Below are positions 1-11,245 of a stretch of DNA of 40,435 bases, in pieces; position 1 is the first letter of the stretch; every line of letters starts with the position of its first letter. This DNA comes from Theristus sp. LFF4_11. Lineage: Eukaryota; Nematoda; Chromadorea; Monhysterida; Xyalidae. Under the pieces are notes generated by a model. That model was not told where the DNA came from. It did not search any database and was given only the letters and a program-made list of their open reading frames with translations. The stretch is from assembly GCA_030248135.1 (NCBI GenBank), contig JASANC010002328.1, positions 1 through 40,435 of the forward strand. The letters run 5' to 3'. A program made the translations under genes and the position numbers.

Positions 1-171
1 TAGCAGGACGGATATCTTCAATTTTTTTAAACCTGTGTGCCAACAGGAATGCCTGTGGCCATTATCATATCAATCATTTTGTACTATAAACTGTAATTCA
101 AAACGATTATGATTGATTTTGTTCGTGTCGGCAAATTTTTTTGTCAAATTGAATCCAATCAAAGTCACTGT

Positions 172-2158
172 TCAAATGTGACAGAAAATGACGTTTCCGC
201 AGATTGCATTTGCGAGCACAGCAATGAAAAGAAGTTCCTTTTGAACGGGGGCCACTTGAAAACTTCTTCCGCCAGTTGTCGCTTTTAAAGACCGATAATA
301 GAAATTATATGAGTCAGCGTAACCCTTGCTTTGTTTCAGTCGATAGAACATCATCAAGCGATTGTTTGCGGAGAGAAACGTTTTGTTGCCAAATTTCCCA
401 CAGTATCTGAAACGTTGGGTCCCATATGTTTTGAAAATCTGTGGACACGCAAGTTATTTTATTGAGGCAATCGTAGATGATCGTACGCTGTCGTTGTTGA
501 CGCAAACATGCTTGTGCGAACTTCCACGTTTTCCAGTGAACAGCGGTCGGCACCGGATGATTCTTCAAGCTGAATGTTTCTCATTTCCAACTGCACTTTG
601 TTGTTGTTACTGGCCTGTATTCACTGTTGCAATGTAATGTGGTGACCACTACAAAAGGAATCCTAGTACTTTTGCGGTCATGTAAGTTGATACCTGAAAA
701 AGAAAAACGCATTGATCAGGGTATGGCGGCTGTCGTTGTGCTCTTATGGTGACTCGTTGCCACTTTCGTTGGGCGTGCAGTAGTTTGCCACAATGACCGG
801 GATCTAAGTAATTGTTGCCACGTCGGGCGTGTTGAATGTATTCATTTCATTAAAATTGTTTTGAATTATTTGGCAACATCGTCACCGAAAACCGGGTCGT
901 TGCAATTGGCTCCGCCGATTCCGTTTGGGCAGACACACTTCAAACAGTCCTTCGGGTGCTGGTATCCCTGTTCGCCGCATTCCAGTTTTTCTTTGCACAT
1001 GCCTGTGGTTGGAATAGTAATGGGAAGTACGTTGTAGTAAGTAAACCACCAATTGATGGACATGGAGCTGCAAATGATTCTGTAGAAAACTGAAGTGCAG
1101 TAAACCTTTGCAGTATGCGTCGTTCAATCGATACGTGTCCCAGAAAGAGAAATCGCGTGCCAGCCCTGCGCTGTCTTTTAACAGTGGATCCTTCGTTGTG
1201 AATGCCCCGATGCTTCGATTGACAGACTCTTGCTCCTGTTGAGTTGCGGCCTCATTCTCAGTTTGAAATAAAGATCATCGAATGAAAAACTATCGCACTC
1301 GTCCTGGATGCATTGCTGAGCCAATGTCATATGGTCCAATGTGTCGCGCGTTGCTGCTCTTGCGGTAGTATGCATCAGCACCGTTTGACCAGTTGTCTTT
1401 GATGAACTTTAGCACGTTTTCTGAATCTCTTCGTTGTGTTTCGTGGTATACACCGAGACCGTGCATGAACTCGTGAATCAAACCTTTGTACTGGTAACGC
1501 CAATAAATGTAAACGATAACTGTTCGTTTTTATCGGGTGCACGTTTCTATCGACGAAACTCACCGAGCTGCAACCAACATGCACGATTTGCGGGCCGTTC
1601 GCGTACTTGTCTCGTTTGCCAATCGATGATGCACAGCTGAAATTAAAGACTTGAAGTAAAGCGATGTAAAGCTAAACATTTGCGTTTCCCTTTAATTGGT
1701 CTTGACGTGATTTTGATGCCGCGGTGGAGACCCAGTTCATAGTTCCTTGAATAACCTGTTGTCATCGGCAGTTGCTAGCATGTACTGAGTGTTGGCTGGC
1801 GGCTGTGTGACAACTTGAAACACGATGCAGGTGTATCTTAAACACGTTGTACTGTTTTTGTTTTTGTTGCTGATAAAAATTTCAAAGTTTAGAACGGTGG
1901 ACTGATTCTTGATTTGACACACTGACCGTACTTGTTGTAATGTTCGATCATTTGAGAAATGTACTCCGGCACATGTTCGGTCGCGCGAGCACTGTCGCTC
2001 AGCACCAAATAGATTGGCATCGGCCATAATTGATGGCCTGAGTCGTTCTCTGCCACAATCTGTCGTCTGCTTCGTTTCGTTTGCCGTGCGATCGTAACGG
2101 TCGAGGTGAAAGGCTGACTGACGGTCAATAATACCAAGAATCGTTTCAACAGATGCAT
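172..2158 (-). CDS. Secreted astacin metalloprotease with EGF and CUB domains (NAS-type)
   Basis: Nine exons join with matching phases: 1932-2158, 1756-1836, 1564-1636, 1299-1490, 1106-1256, 886-1002, 694-803, 522-590 and 172-438 (about 428 aa). Residues 1-20 look like a signal peptide. A basic KRSRR at 28-32 is a likely furin-type site that leaves a very short propeptide. The zinc site HEFMHGLGVYHE (133-144) fits HExxHxxGxxHE. After the catalytic domain comes a six-cysteine EGF-like unit (GMCKEKLECGEQG onward), then a CUB-like domain beginning PGHCGKLL and ending near FRYCGKFG, the usual order in nematode NAS proteases. Such enzymes act outside the cell on cuticle, matrix or propeptides. The Met-turn reads SAMHP (185-189) where the family has SxMHY, so the switch tyrosine appears to be lost. 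The 42-base intron 1257-1298 is very short. The last exon could end earlier if an unseen intron exists. Confidence 0.88.
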
Positions 2159-2911
2159 GGTTTTGACTTTTTTGAGGATTCCGCGTTCCGGTGCTTCGAT
2201 GTCATCATACCAGTTTGATACAATACTAGAAACCCAGCCCCATAGTGCTTTTCTTTCTCAGACTATTTGAGTTGATTATGTTGTCAGATTATTACCGACA
2301 GAACAAACAATGGGCATCGCTTTTTCACAGCTTTTATTAGTCATTGCAAATACAAAAAGTTTGTGGTGTTATTCGCAACGAGGTTGGAATGATTATGTTG
2401 CAGTAAAAACTTGAATGTGTTTGTTGATGAGTCATTTCTGGATAGAATAAACCGACAGGACTGACAATACAACTACCACAGTAAAAAACAGAACAGCACA
2501 CATTTTAACAAAAAAGAGCAGCATTTTTTATTCAAATCACCCAATTTGTAACGTTTGACAGTGCGCTGATGTTCACAAGCAGACGAGCGTTCGGAGGATA
2601 GTTTGACATCACTTTTTCTAGATCCAAAATCTGTGTGGTAGGTATAGATAACTATACTTTGGTAACAAACCAAGCGAAAGTAATAATTTTGAGTTCACAG
2701 CACAGTATTTTTGAGAATGTTTTAACCTGGTAAGTTTTGCCAGCTTCTTTGTTAGTAACTGTAACAGTGGTGTTTCCATTTAAAATTTCGTTTTTATTGG
2801 CAGTGATGGGTGTATATAGGCCACACACGGAGCACCTGCAGAATATAAGCTTAAGATTTCATTTTTGAAACGCTGTAAGTTACAGAAATTTTTGAATATT
2901 TTTTAACTTTA
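2159..2911. other. Intergenic or upstream region of the astacin gene, no gene seen
   Basis: AT-rich, with only short open frames and no recognisable protein on either strand. It probably contains the astacin promoter (minus strand) and flanking sequence. No repeat or RNA gene was recognised. Confidence 0.4.
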
Positions 2912-3235
2912 TCAACTCAAAAATGTAATAAAATCATATGAAGATGAAGAACCGAACATGCTTGTCGATGCTGTTTTGTACTTCTTGTTGCACTTTGCGT
3001 AGTACCTATAGTTGACGCGGTCAAATGAAAATTCTGATTGCTTCATCGAGTCAGCCTCACGACGGCACCTGTTCGTCCCGATGCCGTGAAACTGCAAGTC
3101 TGACTGTTGATACCGAGTTTGTCCGTTTCGGAGCGTTAATTTACGGTAATGATACACACAGCCGTTGATGTTCTTTAGTTGTTTGAACTCTGCCACTGCA
3201 GCACGCATCTGCGAGCAAGCCGCAAAGTTGTTCAT
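2912..3235 (-). CDS. Unrecognised open frame with four cysteines, possible exon
   Basis: An open frame of 107 codons with balanced composition reads like coding sequence. It has cysteines near NGCVYHY, NRCRRE and AKCNKK, plus one in the N-terminal part (AACSQM). A splice acceptor (GCTTGCTCGCAG) lies just inside the frame, so it may be an internal or last exon rather than a complete gene. It could belong to the same minus-strand gene as the hydrophobic exon near 3.7-3.8 kb. I recognise no family and cannot exclude chance. Confidence 0.25.
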   Translation of the reverse strand: MNNFAACSQMRAAVAEFKQLKNINGCVYHYRKLTLRNGQTRYQQSDLQFHGIGTNRCRREADSMKQSEFSFDRVNYRYYAKCNKKYKTASTSMFGSSSSYDFITFLS

Positions 3236-3599
3236 TTGAGTGCGATATATCCAGTATATGGTCTTACATTAATTAGACTCGAGATTTCGACAGTTGGCAC
3301 GCTTTATATATGATATAACACTGGCAGACATTTCTCAGTCAAAAAATAAAGGAAACGTCCGCCATTGTAGTTGTACGCCTTTCTTTTGGTTCCTAAATCT
3401 AAGACAGCTTAAACCAAATCCTAAACCTCATCCTAAGTCATATGTGTGTTGCTAAGCCTAAATGAGCAATGAGCCGTGGAGGAGATTATTATAAAGAAGC
3501 TTTGCGGTTACGGCATTGTTTACAAATTTAACGCTAGTCAAGTAACTCGGTTTCATTCAAATGTAACATGACGACAAATTCATTTTTCACGCATATATT

Positions 3600-3830
3600 C
3601 TTGGCCACACGCTAACACAAGCACACAAAGAATCTGCACGTTACACTGAAAAATATTTGTAACTGTACCAAGTTTCTATTGTTTTTGAATCTAACGACGC
3701 CGAAAATAAATGCCGTAATCAGTGATACCGCCAGCATAAATCCGACGAAGGAAACAGTCAGGCAGCTTGCAGAACACTTGCCACGCTTTGACCTTGACGA
3801 GGATGCTCGCGCTGAGTTTCACGTTTACAT
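3600..3830 (-). CDS. Possible exon encoding a transmembrane segment
   Basis: A minus-strand frame here encodes KCSASC followed by a hydrophobic run (LTVSFVGFMLAVSLITAF), then basic RFKNNRN and a stop. A splice acceptor (GTGAAACTCAG) precedes it. This would suit the C-terminal membrane anchor of an unidentified protein. A second minus frame is open over part of the same stretch, so the choice of frame is uncertain. Confidence 0.2.
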
Positions 3831-4112
3831 TTAGTCCCATGCAAACCTGTGGTGTACCGCGGTGCTCAGTCCGCTGCTAGCCGGTGCCGGGCCCGCAAGC
3901 CGGTGCCGTTCCAACAAGTGACAGCTGGTGTCACGTTTTACGCCCAGTAAGCAACTGGCAGGAGATGTACATGCATGTAGCTGTTGTAGCCATCAAGATA
4001 CAGATGAAGAATGCTAAAATGCTATGCTGGCCAGTAACAGTCAGTAATGGTGTTACGTTGTTCTAGCCTGCAACTCCGACCTCTATACTTCATCTGTTAA
4101 GGCGCGTTTAGC

Positions 4113-4269
4113 AATTAGTTTTTTGTGCGTACGCACGGACACGACACGTAAAAAATGGCCACGCGATTTAGAAATCGTGTCGTGTGTGCTATCTTAATGC
4201 ATTACGGACACGATTAGTTTGCGCACGGGATTTAGAACGACGTTTGTGCGTACGGACGAAAAACTAAAT
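4113..4269. repeat. Small palindromic element with 24-base terminal inverted repeats
   Basis: The left arm 4113-4136 (AATTAGTTTTTTGTGCGTAC...) and the reverse complement of 4246-4269 (ATTTAGTTTTTCGTCCGTAC...) agree at 21 of 24 bases. The interior is rich in further self-complementary GTGTCGTG/CACGACAC pieces. It has no coding potential. It looks like a small non-autonomous transposon (MITE) or fold-back element. I could not define a clear target-site duplication. Confidence 0.55.
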
Positions 4270-4861
4270 GGTGTTTCCGCTTTTAGCCGGGCACCGGCGT
4301 GCGAGCTGAGAACCGTGGTATGAACGGGGTCCGTATATATTGACAAAATCTCACTTTATTTAAGGGTCTTTCAACAACTCAGATGTTTTCGGTAAGTTCA
4401 CAAAGTTAAAAAATGTCGACCTTGTTTTTTGTACGTTGGTCGCCGTTTGGGTTGTAGTGATGATGATGCTTCACCAACTGGTTCCTTTTCTTGTAACATT
4501 TTATACGCGAACAACTTTTAGAAATAACTGATAAATAAATTAAAAAAACAGTAATACGATTGACGTTATTAAAAAAAAATTATAATGTTTAGTACGTGTT
4601 ACTTAATGATGTACGACGGGTTAAATAAAAGTAGGGCGTTCGTTTCCTGATTTTGGTTTTCGTGTTTCGTTTTCAAACGCTTGTAAGCTTGAGGCTGCTT
4701 GCCACTTTGAACAGTATTCTGATAAATCCAAGAGCCGATGATAAATGCAGAAACGGTAAATGCCAGAAAACGATTTCAAAGGTTGCAACTTACAGCATTA
4801 CGACACATTAGAACAATGCAAACACAGTGAATAGCAGACACGGGACAATGAGGCGGCGTTT
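4270..4861. other. AT-rich intergenic region, nothing recognised
   Basis: Downstream of the minus-strand calponin-repeat gene, so it should hold that gene's 3' UTR and polyadenylation signal (TTTATT on the plus strand near 4356 is one candidate). No further gene or repeat was recognised. Confidence 0.35.
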
Positions 4862-6311
4862 TCACTGTAATGGTCTGGGCAAGTGTGGTCGTAGCGGATC
4901 TTTGTAATTAACGGGATCGCGATGCCGGTTGAATCCACCAGTGCCCGTCTGTGTCTCTAAGGCAGCAGCAGCCGTTTGCCAGGCGCCCTCACGGTGGCTG
5001 GCGTTTTCCTCTTTAGATGTTCGCATGCCTCCGATAATATCGGGCATCACGGTTGGACGAAACGGGCCAAGACCGGAGACACCAGCACCGGTGCCTTCTG
5101 CCTCTTCGCAGTAACGAGGGTCCCAGAGAATTGGCACGATCGCTTCGCTTTCTCGATGGTGAACGGGCTTCGCGTGTAGATGGCCGTCTGAATCCAGCAA
5201 AACAGCAATGGGCTTTCAATTTTCAAGTTTTTGCATTGGGGTCAAAGCAGCTTGTTAGCTGTTGTTGACGATTTTGATTATTTGGCCTGTGACCCACCAA
5301 GTAAAAGCACCAGACTTACCCATGATGTGTCCAGTAAGTGTTTGTTGACGGCGAGCGCCAATCACATTGCTTCCAGCTTGATTATCAGGGTTCGGTTTCC
5401 AGTAGCGCGACAGAAATCGTTCACTTTTCGGATCACACTGAGTCCACCCGTCCTTCAGTTTGATACGAGTAACCTGTTGTGGTGTGCTTGCGTAAAATGT
5501 GCGAAACAAAGAAGCTTTTATTAATCACATTGACAAAACATCTCACCTGTAGCCGTATTTGTCCGAATGGTGTTTCTCCTGACTGTGTGGGTAGTGTGTT
5601 CGTGCCAGCCTGCCGCGGAATGATTCCATCGGTTCCTGACGGCTGCAGCAGACGTTTTTTTTAAAGAAAACGACTTTTGTATGCCGAGTTTTGATCTCGT
5701 ACAATATTTACGGCAATCAAGCTTTTATGTGAAACAACTCAAATCTGATTTTCGACCGCAACCTTAATTGGTTCCTTCATTGTTGGATTCGTCACTTGCA
5801 CTCGGAACGCTCCAAACGTCGGCATGCCTGATTGACTTGCGTAGCGGTTGCTTTCAGCAAAACGTGTCAGAAATGTTTCCGTGTGCAGTTTGCCCTGAAG
5901 CGCAATGCCAATGTCAGTGTTGTTTTTCATTGTTCAAAAGTACTGGTTGGTTGCCAATGAACAAAAGTCTCCCCGGGGGGGGGGCTATGGTGCAGTAGAA
6001 GGGCACTCGTGGCGCTTCTGAACCTGTTCGAGTTTCTTAGCGCCTTCATCGACCGGTGTCACGGACAAACGTGGCCTGCCGAACGACATGCCGCGCTGAT
6101 CGCATAACAGGGGCGTGTTCTCCCACGGCGTCACGAACGGCATGTACAACTGGCGTGGCTTCGGCGCGTAGCGTTTCGTCGGTGGGATGTGACCGTCTGC
6201 ATCTTCGGTGGCGTTTGGTAAGTCGTGCGCTGAGACGTACTCCTTCGGCACGGTTTCAGCTGCTACCTCTTCGTCCTCCTGTGATGTTTTTATTGTCGAA
6301 CATGTAAGCAT
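4862..6311 (-). CDS. Calponin-repeat protein A (UNC-87-like, no CH domain)
   Basis: Five exons join in phase: 6024-6311, 5763-5894, 5547-5642, 5320-5473 and 4862-5187 (about 331 aa). Calponin-family actin-binding repeats are visible: CDQRGMSFGRPR, YASQSGMPTFGAFR, IIPRQAGTNTLPTQSG followed by TPFGQIR, and a weaker GVSGLGPFRP. The consensus around SQxGMxxFGxxR is well kept in two of them. No CH domain is seen, as in UNC-87-type proteins, which stabilise actin filaments in muscle. The C terminus carries TGTGGFNRHRDP, shared with the plus-strand gene at 7590-8750, so the two are paralogs. The start is uncertain: Met at 6309-6311 was chosen, and an in-frame Met at 6390-6392 also exists. The intron 5895-6023 contains a run of ten G (5975-5984). 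Confidence 0.8.
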
Positions 6312-6392
6312 GGATCTCAAACCGATGAATTTGCTGTACAGATCTGTGAAAGACCTTTCTTTCACTGATCTGATTGTGAGAATCATTTTCAC

Positions 6393-7589
6393 TCACGCAA
6401 TTCTTTGTTTAATTCTTGGAAAATTCATTATCGACTAAACTGACATGAAACTTTACGAAATTCATCAGGTAACTCACGTCTTTTGCCATGTTTCTTAGTG
6501 AAGACGCTTATTTTCAGTTGACAAACAACCGCGAGTGAAAATATCAACACCTTTATGAGTGCGTTACAAGCAACTCAGTTAGCTGAGCAGTTCAACGCGA
6601 GAAATAAAATGCCAGTATGCATTACATATCTCGTAGGCACAACAAGCAACCGAAACTGTGCGCGAAAACAGACGTTTCTCTGCATTTTCACACGGTGTTT
6701 TGCCACGCAAAGACGGAACAGTTGTTGTTCTTGAAAATACACTGTTGCTTCTTCACACTGCGAGAGAAACATAAATGTAACGTGAAGCATCGTTCAGCGG
6801 CGCTAAAACACAGAGCACCAACAGAAACACCAGTACGCCGAATGCCGATGCGCCGTTACGACTTGCTGCTTTGTGTATCCGTCTGGTCCGTGTGTGCATC
6901 CTTGTTTGTGGCTTATTCCTTTTGAAGAGCGTTGTTGCGCGCGCCAACCAACAAAGGGATAATGAAAAGTTATCTGCTTTTGTGAGTATTTCTGCAGCTA
7001 TTCTTCTCCGTCTTTCACAGTCGTCCACTTTTAGTGAAACGCCAGAAGTGTAGCGAATGATTTGATTATGGATGTGAGCTGTCGAGTAGAAAATGTGACG
7101 TTCATTTTTGGGCCTGTGTTGTACTCAATGTACACTATGTTTTTGGGCATTCAATGGACGTGGAAAAAGTACAAGATGAAGACGCCTCAATAAGTAAACC
7201 CCACAGCTATAATTCTTTTGGCGTGTTTCAATTACAAAAAAACATCTATTCAGATGAACATGACGTTCTTCCAAACAGCAAGGAGTCAACTTAAACAAAC
7301 AATGCAAACTAGACTGTTTGTTGAAAATTTTCACAATTGCAATGCAAACAACTAACTGAATCATTCTGACACACTGGTAAAAAAACTGAATTGCTTGAAA
7401 AACAAACCTAACTTTCTAAACCGAATGTTTTAGTGGCAGCTCAGTAGACGCCCTGGAAGAAAATCTTTCATTGCACTTGTGACTTGCCGTGTCAGTCACA
7501 TTGTCAGTTTGATTTCTGTGGTGTTTCTCTCTGTTTAGTTTGTCGGTTGACGTAATCAGTGCTTGTATGAACGATTGTCGTGTACCATC
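6393..7589. promoter_or_regulatory. Shared divergent upstream region of the two calponin-repeat genes
   Basis: About 1.2 kb lies between the start codons of two head-to-head paralogous genes, so it should contain both promoters. Several short frames occur on both strands, one with a hydrophobic stretch, but none has splice or homology support. I did not find a clear TATA box or a repeated motif. Confidence 0.4.
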
Positions 7590-8750
7590 ATGAATGAGCA
7601 AGAGGAACACGTCGGAGAACAAGAGGAATCCAATGGACCGTCGGTAAAGCTGTGTTTCCCTTTCAGACCAGTGAATTTCTGAATCACTCTGTGAACGTTG
7701 AAAGTTGATTTTCATAGGATTACGCACTGGAACAAAAAAACAAACACCGTAAAAAGATCGTGTTACCGTATGACATTCCGTGGTGGTGTGGCAGCAACCA
7801 ACGACCGACGTTGCACGGCATGACGCCGATCGGCGGGATTCGTCCGGAAGTGACCGCTGTAATCGATAGCAATCCGTTGAAAGTCGCCTCTAATCATGCG
7901 GTGCCGATGCATCAGTGTGAAAACCTGCGCAATCAGCTCGCCTCGCAGGTATGTGCAAGAGCGGGCGTGTTCTAAAACGGGGTTAAATTTTTCAATCAAT
8001 TCAGTAATTCAGAATGGAATGAGCCCGTTCGGAGGCATTCAGGCGACCGTGCGGCGCACACAAGTCGACAACAAACGAATGACTGTGCAGGACAGCATGC
8101 CCAAGAACAGTCGATCAGATAGATTTGTGCATCGATTCGCGAAACCCACATCGAAGCTGACCAATGCTGACGTTGGACGTAATCGTAGTCAACTGACTGA
8201 GGTAGACACTCTCGCTGAGTCTTGCATTCGACGTTACTTGCACCAAATAAGAAAATTTATTAGATATTCAACTCGTTATGTAAAATATTAGATTGTCGGC
8301 GCCATGCGTCAAACTGGCGAGGAGCGCCGACGATCGGAATCGGTCATTCCGAAAATGATGGACACTCGCTGCATGGTGTCGCCGTCTGGCACTGGGGCAA
8401 GTGAACATGAAACAATGAAAACCAAATTTAAAAAACATTTCAAAATTATACAAATTTGTTCAAAGTTATACAAATGCCGTCTGAATTAGGTTCTTTCTTG
8501 AATTGTTCCGATTCAGGCCGGCATGCAGGGCTTTCATAAGGCACGTCAAGTGACTATCGAAGTGAACGGTGCCGATTTCACAGCTGAGCAGATGATTGAA
8601 AGCAAGAAAGAAATGCCTTGGTTGGGAGGATGGAAATCGTTGACCAGTCAAAGTCAAACGGGCGGTTTCAACATCACGAGGGATCCGGCGTATCCAACCT
8701 ACTACGGTAACAAACCGTTAACACGTCGACAAATGATGGTGGAAAGTTGA
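7590..8750 (+). CDS. Calponin-repeat protein B, paralog of the minus-strand neighbour
   Basis: Probable exons are 7590-7643, 7718-7948, 8013-8201, 8292-8375 and 8517-8750 (about 263 aa). The first starts at an ATG after TACCATC and encodes an acidic leader (MNEQEEHVGEQEE). Calponin-type repeats are seen as HGMTPIGGIRPEV, LASQNGMSPFGGIQ (spanning a splice junction in perfect phase) and AGMQGFHKARQV. The C terminus TGGFNITRDPAYP matches TGGFNRHRDP in the minus-strand paralog. No CH domain is seen. Likely an actin-filament-associated muscle protein. The exon 4/5 junction is unsure: a GTGAAC donor at 8401 looks natural and keeps more of the repeat, but it gives the wrong phase for the acceptor at 8516, so the weaker donor at 8376 was used. 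Confidence 0.78.
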
Positions 8751-9339
8751 AACCTTGACGGACAATGTATAAGCGTATACGTATCTATTTCTGTCGTGAT
8801 TTTCTACGATAGCCTTCTTTATTTTTCATCATCACAACACTCAAGAAAACCTTGTACATTTAAATAACAAAATATTTGATTCAAGCAAGCAACTTTTCAG
8901 ATCTAAAAGCGTCTGGGAGGAAATGACCCGGTAAATTTTTGAAATGCAAAATGAAAAAGTAAATGCAATGGAAATCAGCGAACTGAATGATCGCAATGTG
9001 TTTTGTAGAACCAAAGGGTGATCATAATAAAACGCTACTCTGTAATAATTGAGATTATGCGTCGCGGCAAACGTGCACGTAGAAAGACGAAGTTAAAAAC
9101 GTATAAACATATAAACAAATTTGGAAATGATTTCATATCGAATCACACAGACAAAAAAATCAATCCTGCATGTGTGCATGTACAATGTAGTTGGTGCAGT
9201 TTTTAAAATGACCAGACGATTAATTTTGTTGTGTAGCGCAGTACCAATATTTCAACAACCTGTGTTCCTAAAAATCAATGATAAGTTTTTATTTGTTCAG
9301 AATAGAATAATACAATGGATTGAAATATGAGATTGCCTA
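8751..9339. other. Intergenic region between convergent genes
   Basis: 3' flanks of the plus-strand calponin gene and of the minus-strand MIR gene. An AATAAA at 9026-9031 could serve as a plus-strand polyadenylation signal. If the GT at 9352-9353 is used as a donor, small last exons of the MIR gene might lie here, but I could not identify them. Confidence 0.35.
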
Positions 9340-10932
9340 TCAACGACACTTACGAAGGTTGATTTTAGTTGTGCAGTAGCGAAAGTAGACTTCAAGAGCA
9401 GTTAGCACCAGAAAAACATCGAATAGGGCATCTGACAGGTGCCACCAGAATAAGCGACGCAGCAAAAATGTTGGCTAAAATTTGAACAGAAAATTCAATT
9501 AATTAATGCATGTACGTAAAAAACCCAATCGTGAAAGAAACCAATTATATTCACTGACCAATTTCAAATGGTATTCTGGTTGTTCTACCGGTGTTGGTTG
9601 TTCATGTAGACTGGCTTCTTTTCGTTGCCGAACACGTTCATTAGTGTTGAGCAAAGATGCGTGGTGATGCGATTGATTAGTTCGCTTTCGCGTGCGGTCG
9701 GCTGAATGATAATGACATGAACAGCTGGTGTAATCAGTCGCAAGTTCGATACGCCAATAGCTGTCAGCTGGCGACAGTCGGATCAGTGGATTTACGTCAG
9801 GAGTTGTCACAGTTGAATACCATGCTTGTTCTGATGATGACTGATGTCTGATGCTGTCTGGTGTCATAACTGAGGACGGATGTTCTGTCATATAGGAACC
9901 ATGGTCGCGAACAACGAGCCGAGCATTTCGCATTGAGCTGTGCAACTGAATCGTTAGAGAAGCAGATTGGTTAACGTCTGGGTTGTGTTCTGTTTTCAGG
10001 CTCCATTGGATGTGTTTTTGCAGACCGATGTCGTAATTGATATATCCCGATACCTAAAATGTTTGAGATGTTCATGCGGTGGTTAATTTGACAATGATTT
10101 GATTTGTGTGGCTAAAATGGGACGCACTTCATAAGCCGTCGAATCGAATTCAGCCGAAACGTTATGTGTGTTGAGCAGTCGGCGTGTCTTGACATGAATC
10201 AAGAAAATTTTATCGCCGTCTTTGACCTTCTTGTAGTTTGAATCCACATTATTATTTTCAATTTTATGAATTTCCCAGCGATCGTCTGACGTACAGCAGT
10301 GATTGCGGATTTCTTTATTGAGAGCGCAAAAAACCCGCTGAAAATTTGAAAAATAGATTCAGTTAAATTTTGTCATTTTGAAACATTATATTCTAGAAAA
10401 ATCCGACCTGTTGACCGCTGGAGCCGCGTCCGTCCGTGTAGGTGATTGGATAATAAGTGAAAGAAGAAGACAAGGTACAGTTCAACTGCATCGATACCAG
10501 CCGCACGATAGATCCATAAATTATGGCGTTGTTGTTATCTGCGATTATGGTTGGACGGTTCGCCAGCTTGTTGGATACCTTTGCGTCAGAATAATGTGCA
10601 AATTTGTGTTTATTTTGTTGAGCTGCACCGGCACAGGAGCTATTCACTCCATCAAAAACGTAATTCAGCACCTGAAAGTCAGTGGATTTGTTTGTTTGAT
10701 GATTTATGAGGAATGTGTAAGGAATAGAAACTTACCGTTGTAAAATTAATCTTTGCGATGTGGCCTGCGGAATTGCGGCTTTGCTCAAACGAGACAACGA
10801 CGATCGGAAATGACAGAAGAATGAAACAGCATTTCCCATTATATCCAAATAGCATTTCGCGCCGTTGGCTGTTTCTTCGTGTCTGTTTCCGTTGATTTGT
10901 CAAAAGCTGCCCAATGTTATCGCAAAGGCTCA
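9340..10932 (-). CDS. Three-MIR-domain membrane protein, POMT-like luminal region
   Basis: Phase-matched exons are 10736-10932, 10408-10671, 10128-10337, 9559-10053 and 9340-9474. A hydrophobic segment (CCFILLSFPIVVVSF) is followed by three MIR-type units. Signatures are YGSIVRLV, TYTDGRGSSGQQ, DRWEIHKIEN, VKDGDKIFLIHVKTRRLLNT, VSGYINYDIG and SYWRIELATDY. Spacing and residues parallel the ER-luminal loop of protein O-mannosyltransferases, and the following segment (LLRRLFWWHLSDALFDVFLV) parallels the membrane helix after that loop. The N-terminal GT39 catalytic half, with its acidic luminal motif and several helices, is not seen upstream, and the final POMT helices are not seen downstream. 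Alternatives are a MIR-only ER protein, undetected exons, or a decayed copy. A Met within the first exon could start a shorter protein. The last exon may splice on at GTAAGT instead of ending at 9340. Confidence 0.62.
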
Positions 10933-11245
10933 CTTGAAACTTGGGATATCGTCATGTTTTCTTTTTCTTAACATTGATGACTGATCGAACACTCGCGCAC
11001 GCGCTCGTCTCTAACTACTACCGCAAAAACATCACCTTGGCCCACAGCGTGAAACATCATATCATCCGTGGGATGCAATGCAAAACACACACTGTCAAAT
11101 ACACGGACGCTTTTATCAAATACCAAACACAAATGAGAGAGGGGTTGCAATATTTCGCGTTTCCATTTCTGATGTTTTTACACTGTTACGCATTGCAGAT
11201 TAACGAATATCATATTAACCACAAAGATGAACCAAACAATTAGTT

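Noticed and set aside
866..885. Stop codon at 866 as the end of the astacin gene after the EGF unit
   Set aside because: A GTGACG donor at 885 joins in phase to exons encoding a convincing CUB domain, so the stop lies in an intron.
5975..5984. Run of ten G next to four C, considered as a quadruplex or regulatory site
   Set aside because: A single run cannot form an intramolecular quadruplex; it lies in an intron and may be length-variable.
6753..7028. Minus-strand frame with a hydrophobic, signal-like stretch between the calponin genes
   Set aside because: No second exon, homology or conserved start; most likely chance in an AT-rich promoter region.
10941..11243. Plus-strand open frame of 100 codons that looks protein-like, with a minus-strand frame open over the same stretch
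   Set aside because: No splice partners, no recognisable domain and both strands open; it lies in the gap between two minus-strand genes and is not better than chance.
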